Below, in pieces: positions 6,563 through 11,385 of a stretch of 11,385 nt of DNA. Position numbers and translations under genes: made by a program. Source of the stretch: Candidatus Methanomethylophilaceae archaeon (GTDB lineage: Archaea > Thermoplasmatota > Thermoplasmata > Methanomassiliicoccales > Methanomethylophilaceae). The stretch's first letter is position 1. Every line of letters begins with the position of its first letter. The stretch is taken from NCBI GenBank assembly GCA_017395275.1, contig JAFPVN010000052.1, forward strand, positions 1 through 11,385, given 5' to 3'. Under the pieces are notes generated by a model. The model worked only from the letters and a program-made list of their open reading frames with translations. It was not told the DNA's origin and did not search any database.

Positions 6563-6606
6563 GGTATCTACTTCCAAAACGATGTTAATATGAATGTTAA
6601 GATTTC

Positions 6607-6614
6607 ATATATAA
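6607..6614 (-). promoter_or_regulatory. TATA box of the gar1-tfb operon
   Basis: On the minus strand this reads TTATATAT, a close match to the archaeal consensus, with AAAACC just upstream as a possible BRE. Transcription would start near 6585, giving a leader of about 20 bases before the gar1 ATG. GGAAG in that leader may act as a weak ribosome binding site. Confidence 0.6.
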
Positions 6615-6628
6615 GGTTTTAGTGTTCC

Positions 6629-6701
6629 TTTATATCTGGTTTGGATAAACAGTATTTATATTGACATCATGGATGTATATTCCAATAACGTGGTATTTAT
6701 A
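6629..6701 (+). promoter_or_regulatory. Several TATA-like elements in the gar1/galE gap
   Basis: The gap holds CTTTATATC (about 6629-6637) and two exact copies of GTATTTATA (6652-6660 and 6693-6701), all oriented on the plus strand and all too far from galE to give a leaderless galE message. They could be alternative galE promoters or drive a short RNA. The DNA is AT-rich here, so chance matches are possible. Confidence 0.3.
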
Positions 6702-6749
6702 AATCGGAATATCAAAGAAGCGGGGCTGGCACGATACGGTTGGCATGGA

Positions 6750-6757
6750 TTTATTTA
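6750..6757 (+). promoter_or_regulatory. TATA box of galE
   Basis: TTTATTTA is centred 27 bases before the galE ATG at 6780. This predicts transcription starting at the start codon (leaderless) and supports the 6780 start over the upstream in-frame ATG at 6669. Confidence 0.55.
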
Positions 6758-6779
6758 TGCATACGGCATCAGGCCGACC

Positions 6780-7778
6780 ATGATTCTGGTCACAGGCGGT
6801 GCGGGTTACATCGGAAGCCACTGCGTGCTCCGTCTCCTCAGGGACGGGAAGGATGTCGTGGTGTTCGACAGCCTAGAATTGGGCCATCAGGAGATCATCG
6901 ACAGGCTTTCCAAGCTCGACAGGCCAGGGAAACTGATCGCTTTCAGGAAGGGCGACCTCAAGGAACCAGAGGACATCGAGGCGGTGTTCTCCGAGTTCGA
7001 CATCGATGCCGTGGTGCATTTCGCCGCATATTCCCAGGTGGCGGAATCCATGCGCGATCCCCAGAAATACTATTACAACAACGTCTACGGCACCCTGAAC
7101 CTCCTCAAGGCGATGATGTCCGCCGATGTGAAGAGGATCGTGTTCTCATCCACCGCCGCCACCTACGGCGAACCGGAGTACGTCCCAATAGATGAGGGCC
7201 ATCCCCAGAAACCCATCAACCCCTACGGGAACACCAAGCTGATGGTCGAGAGGATCATGGACGACTACGACCGCGCCTACGGTCTCAGGAGCGTCAGGCT
7301 CCGCTACTTCAACGTGGTCGGGGCGGACCCCGCAGGGAACGTCGGCGAATGGCACGAGCCCGAGACGCATCTCGTCCCCAACGTCCTTAAGTCAAAGCTC
7401 GGCGACGGCAAGGAGTTCTCACTGTTCGGCACCGACTATCCCACAAGGGACGGCACCTGCGTGAGGGATTACATCGATATAGAGGACCTCATCGAGGCCC
7501 ACATGCTCGCTTTGGACTATCTGATGAAGGGCGGGGCCACCGATTACTTCAACCTCGGCACCAACGACGGCTCCACCGTCAGGGAGGTGTTCTCGGTATG
7601 CGAGGACGTGGTCGGTTCCAAGATACCTCTGAGGGAATGTGCCAGACGTCCCGGGGATCCCGCCACATTGGTAGCGGACAACGCCAAGGCGAAGCGCGTT
7701 CTAGGGTGGGCTCCCAAAAAGACTCTGAAGGATTCCGTGACCACCGCGTGGGCATGGGAGCGTTCCAGACAGGACTGA
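6780..7778 (+). CDS. galE: UDP-glucose 4-epimerase (GalE-like, extended SDR)
   Basis: GalE interconverts UDP-glucose and UDP-galactose (or the N-acetyl forms) with bound NAD in the cytosol, feeding glycan synthesis. The 332-residue protein opens with the NAD-binding loop GGAGYIGSH (6-14). The catalytic residues are Ser124 (SSTAATYG), Tyr149 and Lys153 (NPYGNTK), the same numbering as E. coli GalE. RYFNVVGADP and GTDYPTRDGTCVRDYIDIEDL are typical GalE substrate-binding and hinge blocks. The frame stays open 37 codons upstream to 6669, but that stretch lacks family similarity, crosses TATA boxes and has no ribosome site, so ATG 6780 is chosen. The GalE-specific blocks make other nucleotide-sugar epimerases less likely. 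A glycosyltransferase lies 2.5 kb away but is not in the same operon. Confidence 0.92.
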   Translation: MILVTGGAGYIGSHCVLRLLRDGKDVVVFDSLELGHQEIIDRLSKLDRPGKLIAFRKGDLKEPEDIEAVFSEFDIDAVVHFAAYSQVAESMRDPQKYYYNNVYGTLNLLKAMMSADVKRIVFSSTAATYGEPEYVPIDEGHPQKPINPYGNTKLMVERIMDDYDRAYGLRSVRLRYFNVVGADPAGNVGEWHEPETHLVPNVLKSKLGDGKEFSLFGTDYPTRDGTCVRDYIDIEDLIEAHMLALDYLMKGGATDYFNLGTNDGSTVREVFSVCEDVVGSKIPLRECARRPGDPATLVADNAKAKRVLGWAPKKTLKDSVTTAWAWERSRQD

Positions 7779-7790
7779 CGTCTCCTTATA

Positions 7791-7798
7791 TTTTATAT
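7791..7798 (+). promoter_or_regulatory. TATA box of the purE-guaAB operon
   Basis: TTTTATAT is centred about 27 bases before the purE ATG at 7821, predicting a leaderless transcript. A second TATA-like stretch (CTTATATT, 7785-7792) overlaps it. The element is in the 42-base gap after galE, so purE need not depend on galE transcription. Confidence 0.6.
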
Positions 7799-7820
7799 CC
7801 AAAGAGACGGTTTTTCCCGT

Positions 7821-8300
7821 ATGCCACAAGTCCTTGTCATCATGGGAAGCAAGAGCGACCTGCCGGTCGCGGAGAAGGCCACCGCCCTCTTCAAGAAGTT
7901 CGGGATCACCTACGAGGCCGCGGTAGCCTCCGCCCACAGGACCCCCAAGAGGGTCGAGGATCTGGTGAAGGGATCCGACGCCGAGGTCTTCATCGCCATA
8001 GCGGGAATGTCCGCTGCGCTCCCCGGAGTGGTGGCATCGTTCACCGTCAAGCCCGTCATCGGAGTACCCGTAAGCGGCAAGATGACGCTGGACGCGATAC
8101 TTTCCATAGTGCAGATGCCCCCGGGAATCCCGGTGGCAGCCGTGGGTCTGGACAGGGGAGATAACGCAGCCGTTCTGGCAGCACAGATCCTCTCCGTGAA
8201 ATATCCTGAGATAAGGGACAAGATGCAGGTTTACAGGAAGGAGATGGCCGACAAGGTCGAGAAGGATTCGGCAGAGGTGGCGGCCAGTGTTCAAGCCTGA
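7821..8300 (+). CDS. purE: PurE, AIR carboxylase / N5-CAIR mutase
   Basis: PurE makes carboxyaminoimidazole ribotide (CAIR) in purine synthesis. The 159-residue protein has the phosphate/ribose loop MGSKSDLP (8-15), the active-site SAHRTPKR (37-44, with His39) and the loop AGMSAALPG (61-69), then SIVQMPPGIPV and DNAAVLAAQIL. Class I enzymes such as E. coli have GGAAHLPG in that loop; here the His position is Ala66. Class II (direct CO2) enzymes also lack it, but they usually have SAHK and GRSN, which are absent. The class therefore cannot be settled, and no purK is visible nearby. The ATG follows a TATA box by about 27 bases. The end overlaps guaAB by 14 bases, indicating one operon. Confidence 0.92.
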   Translation: MPQVLVIMGSKSDLPVAEKATALFKKFGITYEAAVASAHRTPKRVEDLVKGSDAEVFIAIAGMSAALPGVVASFTVKPVIGVPVSGKMTLDAILSIVQMPPGIPVAAVGLDRGDNAAVLAAQILSVKYPEIRDKMQVYRKEMADKVEKDSAEVAASVQA

Positions 8301-9234
8301 GAAGTTCGTGGAGGAACAGATAGAGTTCATCCGGGACAGCGTTCCCGGCAAGGCGATCATCGCCTGCTCCGGAGGCGTGGACAGCATGGTGGCGGCTGTC
8401 ATCGCCAGCAAGGCCCTGGGGGACAGGTTGCTTGCGGTATACGTCGACAACGGACTGATGAGGAAGGGCGAGACGGACGAGGTCCGCGGCATGTTCGATT
8501 CCATGGATCTGAACTACAGGATCGTGGACGCGGGCGACAGGTTCTTCGCCGCGCTCGCGGGGCTCACCGACCCCGAGGCCAAGAGGAAGGCTATCGGCGA
8601 GACATTCATCAGGGTCTTTGAAAAAGAAGCTAAAGAATTCGGTGCTGGCACTTTGGTCCAGGGGACCATCGCGCCCGACTGGATCGAGTCGGGGGACGGC
8701 GTCAGGGACACCATCAAATCTCATCATAATGTGGGAGGTCTCCCCAAGGACATGGGCATGACGCTCTGTGAGCCCCTCAGGGACCTGTATAAGGATGAAG
8801 TAAGGAAGGTCGCCAGATACTTCGGCATCAAATCGTCGGAGAGGCAGCCTTTCCCCGGACCCGGATTATCGGTAAGGTGTCTGGGAGAGGTCAACCCCGA
8901 GAACATCGCTATCGTCCGTGAAGCTTGCTTCATAGTCGAGGATGAAGTCAAAAAAGCATCCGACGAGGGGAAGATGGAGCTCCCGTGGCAGTACTTCGCC
9001 GCTCTGCTTCCTTCTAAGTCGGTCGGTGTCCAGGGAGACCGCAGGGCTTACGGAAGGACCGTGGTAATACGCGCCGTAGGCTCGATCGATGGAATGACCG
9101 CCGAGTTCGCAAGGATCCCGCTGGACGTTCTGGATAAGATATCAAGGCGCATCACCAACACCATGAAGGACCAGGTCAACCGCGTCGTCTACGACATCAC
9201 CAACAAACCGCCGGCGACCATCGAGTGGGAGTGA
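8287..9234 (+). CDS. guaAB: GMP synthase subunit B (ATP pyrophosphatase)
   Basis: This subunit adenylates XMP and accepts ammonia from the glutaminase subunit to form GMP. The 315-residue protein has the PP-loop SGGVDS (28-33), a conserved block around APDWIESG and KSHHNVGGLP, and RQPFPGPGLSVR at about 194-205, followed by the GMP synthase C-terminal dimerisation domain that ends in the characteristic TNKPPATIEWE. There is no glutaminase domain: like many archaea, the organism has a two-protein enzyme, and its partner begins 1.76 kb downstream at 10994. The start is GTG at 8287, inside the end of purE, with GAGGTGG about 7 bases upstream. The stop is one base from the stop of the convergent HAD-like gene. 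Confidence 0.95.
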   Translation: MFKPEKFVEEQIEFIRDSVPGKAIIACSGGVDSMVAAVIASKALGDRLLAVYVDNGLMRKGETDEVRGMFDSMDLNYRIVDAGDRFFAALAGLTDPEAKRKAIGETFIRVFEKEAKEFGAGTLVQGTIAPDWIESGDGVRDTIKSHHNVGGLPKDMGMTLCEPLRDLYKDEVRKVARYFGIKSSERQPFPGPGLSVRCLGEVNPENIAIVREACFIVEDEVKKASDEGKMELPWQYFAALLPSKSVGVQGDRRAYGRTVVIRAVGSIDGMTAEFARIPLDVLDKISRRITNTMKDQVNRVVYDITNKPPATIEWE

Positions 9235-9235
9235 C

Positions 9236-10915
9236 TCATCTCTCCCCGCGGACCTTCGACACCGCGTACCATCCTAGGTCGATTATCGTCTTCTTCAGGT
9301 GGAACCAGGTGTCCCTGGGGTGGTAGACCATGCTCACATAGATGGTATGGTCGGCATCCACTCCCCATTTCATCGTCGTAAGCTGTCCCCTGACCTTGGA
9401 TCCCGAACCTATGATCAGTATGTTCAGCCACCTGTGGATGTCGTCGAATCCTATGGTGAACATCCTGTCGCCGAACATCTTGACGATATCCTTGGCGTAA
9501 TCCGTCTCGCCGTCGGTGACGTCATCGTAGATGTCCAGCCTGTCCTGCTCGTCTTTGCAGGGTTCGCGGAATATCGGACCTCCCTTCTCGTCTATGCCCG
9601 AGATGGGCGGTTCGGGGCTGGTCATGAAGAACTCGGTGATGTTGATGTTGTCCGCTACCTTCAGAACCCTCTTGCGGACGTGGTACGCATCATGGGGAAC
9701 ATGAGGATCGTTGAACAGCAGGAAATAGTAGATTCCCATAACATCCGAATCGGGGAAGACGTCGGTCAGCAGCTTCTGGGAGCTGTACTTCATCGTTGTT
9801 ACATCCACAGCCGTTATCCCCTTCGGGTTCCCGGTCTTCGAGGTTATGTTGTTCCTGAACGTCTTGAGGATCTCCGCTCTCCTGGCGTCGATCTCCTCCT
9901 TGTGCTCGTCATAGTACCTGTCGGCATCGGGCATGTCCCCATACAATGCCTTGACTATCTTCTTCTTGTAATCCCAGTGCTGGGCGTAGTTGCTGCCGAT
10001 CATCACGTTGAGAATCCTTGGAACGTAGACGTAATGCGTCCTGATGTCGGGACGGATGATGTTCAGCACCTTCTCGATGTTGTAGCCGTCGCGTGCCGCC
10101 AGCATGACGACGTCGTCCTTCCTCATATGTTCGGAGACGAATCTGGCGTAATCGGATACCAGCGGTCCCCCGAACCTGTAGGAGACGTCCTTCCAGAATC
10201 CCTCGGATATGTCGTTGTATTCCCTGATGACGTCCATCCCGATGATTATGGACGAGCCGACGCTCCCCGACTTGTCGTAGAACCTCTTGGCCTTGCGGTG
10301 TCTCTTGAAGTACGAGCTCACCGGCTTTTCAGTCAGCACAGCATTGAATCCCTGCTTCTTCGGGTTGAGGAAATCGGTCTTGATGTTGTCCCCGACATGT
10401 ATGATCTGGCTCTTCTCGATCCCGAGGTCATTCAGCACGTACTCGAACATCGTCCCCTTGCCCTTGCTGACCCCGTCCTCCGATGAGAGGTAGAACCTCT
10501 CGTAGCCGTAGATGCCGTTCTTTTTCAGAAGACTTTGGATGAACTCCGACGGGAGGTACATGTCGGACATTATCACAATTTTGTGGTCCTTTGCTATCTC
10601 CCTGTAGGTATCGAGGATCCTCTTCGGACACACGGGGTTCGATTCGTACTCCAGCTCCTTCTCCTTCAGATGCCTGAACCTCTCGGGCATCCCCTCGTAT
10701 ATCCTGTCGAGGGTTGTGGGAAGGCTACTGGCCATGCATCTCTTCTCGGATTCTATGCGCTCCTCGACGAAACCGGGAGCGTTCTCCTTCATCTCGATGT
10801 GCCTGAACACGTCCTTCGGACGGACGTACGGTCTGACGAGGAGGGTATCGTAAACGTCCAGGGATACGTACTCGTATCCTTTGACGGCCTCCACGACGTC
10901 CGCGCCGAATTCCAT
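9236..10915 (-). CDS. Two-domain HAD-superfamily protein (COG5610-like), function unknown
   Basis: This 559-residue cytosolic protein has an N-terminal HAD domain: motif I SLDVYDTLL with the nucleophile candidate Asp20, motif II IVIMSDMY (Ser117), a motif III Lys near 151-153 (SKGKG) and motif IV HVGDNIKTDFLNPKKQGF (Asp176, Asp181). The position two after Asp20 is Tyr22, not the Asp of ordinary HAD phosphatases. From about 235 a second region begins with FRFGGPLVSDYARFV-like sequence and VVMLAARDGYNIEKV (ARDGY at 274-278), seen in COG5610 proteins, which in bacteria often sit in surface-polysaccharide loci. No signal peptide or membrane helix is seen. It stands alone on its strand between guaAB and guaAA. 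The ATG at 10915 has CATAAATA about 25 bases upstream. A role in glycan or phospho-sugar chemistry is only a guess. Confidence 0.75.
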   Translation of the reverse strand: MEFGADVVEAVKGYEYVSLDVYDTLLVRPYVRPKDVFRHIEMKENAPGFVEERIESEKRCMASSLPTTLDRIYEGMPERFRHLKEKELEYESNPVCPKRILDTYREIAKDHKIVIMSDMYLPSEFIQSLLKKNGIYGYERFYLSSEDGVSKGKGTMFEYVLNDLGIEKSQIIHVGDNIKTDFLNPKKQGFNAVLTEKPVSSYFKRHRKAKRFYDKSGSVGSSIIIGMDVIREYNDISEGFWKDVSYRFGGPLVSDYARFVSEHMRKDDVVMLAARDGYNIEKVLNIIRPDIRTHYVYVPRILNVMIGSNYAQHWDYKKKIVKALYGDMPDADRYYDEHKEEIDARRAEILKTFRNNITSKTGNPKGITAVDVTTMKYSSQKLLTDVFPDSDVMGIYYFLLFNDPHVPHDAYHVRKRVLKVADNINITEFFMTSPEPPISGIDEKGGPIFREPCKDEQDRLDIYDDVTDGETDYAKDIVKMFGDRMFTIGFDDIHRWLNILIIGSGSKVRGQLTTMKWGVDADHTIYVSMVYHPRDTWFHLKKTIIDLGWYAVSKVRGER

Positions 10916-10936
10916 GTGACGCCATCGGACTGTTGG

Positions 10937-10944
10937 TATTTATG
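10937..10944 (-). promoter_or_regulatory. TATA box of the HAD-like gene
   Basis: On the minus strand this reads CATAAATA and is centred about 25 bases before the ATG at 10915, predicting a leaderless message. Confidence 0.5.
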
Positions 10945-10947
10945 AGG

Positions 10948-10963
10948 TTGTCGGTTTCGACAA
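10948..10963. promoter_or_regulatory. Palindrome in the guaAA / HAD-like divergent promoter
   Basis: TTGTCG (10948-10953) and CGACAA (10958-10963) are exact reverse complements around GTTT. It lies between the minus-strand TATA box and the presumed guaAA box, in a good position to act as an operator for either gene. It is followed by six T on the plus strand, so it also looks like a terminator, but no plus-strand transcript is known to end here. Confidence 0.4.
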
Positions 10964-10972
10964 TTTTTTACC
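10964..10972 (+). promoter_or_regulatory. Weak TATA-like element of guaAA
   Basis: TTTTTTACC is centred about 27 bases before the guaAA ATG at 10994. It departs from the consensus, but its spacing matches the other apparently leaderless genes of this window. Confidence 0.35.
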
Positions 10973-10993
10973 GTATGCCATTTATTCGACCGC

Positions 10994-11385
10994 ATGAAGA
11001 TTTACGTCGTCGACAACGGCGGTCAGTGGACGCATCGCGAGTGGCGCGTCCTGAAGTACATGGACGTGGACACCAAGATCATCCCCAACACCACCCCGTT
11101 CGACGAGCTCGGCGACGTCGACGCTCTGGTCCTCTCGGGCGGAGCCCCCAGCGTGGCCACCGAGGCCGACGCCATGGGTAACAACGGTGAATATCTGGAC
11201 AAGGCGGACTTCCCCATACTGGGGATCTGCGCCGGTATGCAGTTCCTGTCCGAGCATTTCGGCGGCACCCTCGGTCCGGCGGAGAACCCCGAGTTCAGCT
11301 CCGTCGATCTCCACATCACCGATCACGAGTGTCTCTTTAGGAACATACCCGACGACATCACCGTCTGGGCGTCCCACAACGACGA
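10994..11385 (+). CDS. guaAA: GMP synthase subunit A (glutamine amidotransferase), N-terminal part
   Basis: This class I glutaminase releases ammonia from glutamine for GMP synthesis by the synthetase subunit. The first 130 codons are present; the right edge cuts the rest. Visible are MKIYVVDNGGQW, the family's N-terminal strand, the LSGGAPS oxyanion region (48-53), and the nucleophile Cys79 in LGICAGMQF. VWASHND (124-130) corresponds to the VWMSH-D block of GuaA glutaminases. The catalytic His and Glu should lie beyond the window. It is read from its own promoter, divergent from the HAD-like gene, and is 1.76 kb from guaAB with that gene between them. Confidence 0.93.
   Translation, partial: MKIYVVDNGGQWTHREWRVLKYMDVDTKIIPNTTPFDELGDVDALVLSGGAPSVATEADAMGNNGEYLDKADFPILGICAGMQFLSEHFGGTLGPAENPEFSSVDLHITDHECLFRNIPDDITVWASHND

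Noticed and set aside
6669..6779. In-frame N-terminal extension of 37 codons on galE starting at ATG 6669
   Set aside because: It lacks similarity to the family, crosses TATA-like elements, has no ribosome site, and the GalE fold begins exactly at the ATG at 6780.
6620..6779. Possible tRNA or box C/D RNA in the gar1/galE gap
   Set aside because: I found no cloverleaf or T-loop sequence, and an ATGATGT resembling a C box has no matching D box at a suitable distance.
7701..8504. 267-codon minus-strand open frame opposite purE and guaAB
   Set aside because: It covers the antisense of two firm genes and their promoter and shows no family motifs.
9299..10486. 395-codon open frame on the plus strand opposite the HAD-like gene
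   Set aside because: It is a shadow of the minus-strand gene: the minus frame holds clear HAD motifs, while this one has no recognisable family and no promoter or ribosome site.
10948..10969. Palindrome plus six T as a rho-independent-type terminator on the plus strand
   Set aside because: No plus-strand gene ends upstream of it, since the neighbour runs the other way; an operator or promoter role fits the position better.

Overview
The window looks like a piece of a euryarchaeal chromosome of moderately high GC. Archaeal marks are a TFB transcription factor, a Gar1 pseudouridylation subunit, a two-repeat tRNA-splicing endonuclease, a Cdc48/VAT AAA ATPase, GMP synthetase split into separate glutaminase and synthetase genes, and TATA boxes lying 25-27 bases before many start codons. 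The protein styles remind me of Thermoplasmata, especially host-associated Methanomassiliicoccales, but that placement is an inference from memory.

Layout, left to right. (1) 1-1455, minus strand: an ArsR-like regulator followed by the N-terminal 277 codons of a Cdc48-type ATPase, which runs off the left edge. The regulator has a perfect 9+5+9 palindrome in front of it. (2) 1593-3037, plus strand: a more AT-rich two-gene island, an AbiEi-like antitoxin/repressor and an AbiEii-like nucleotidyltransferase toxin (type IV toxin-antitoxin), closed by a hairpin. (3) 3077-4246, minus: a GT4 glycosyltransferase, divergent from (4) endA at 4305-5345, plus; both appear to share one TATA-like element. 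(5) 5395-6562, minus: gar1 and tfb, overlapping by 35 bases and separated from endA by a strong GC hairpin with T-tracts on both sides. (6) 6780-9234, plus: galE, then purE and guaAB (synthetase subunit), the last two overlapping by 14 bases. (7) 9236-10915, minus: a two-domain HAD-like protein (COG5610-like) wedged between the two GMP synthetase genes. (8) 10994-11385, plus: the glutaminase subunit guaAA, cut by the right edge.

How they fit together. Most genes are housekeeping: RNA maturation (endA, gar1), transcription initiation (tfb), protein unfolding (cdc48), purine synthesis (purE, guaAB, guaAA), and sugar-nucleotide and glycan metabolism (galE, the GT4 enzyme, possibly the HAD-like protein). 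The AbiE pair is the clearest accessory insertion. I do not see CRISPR arrays, tRNA or rRNA genes, transposases or att sites. No stretch longer than 300 bases lacks a gene; the longest gap is about 217 bases (6563-6779) and holds several TATA-like elements. I found no convincing new multi-gene system; the best leads are the HAD-like protein between the guaA genes, the regulatory palindromes, and the AbiE promoter repeats.
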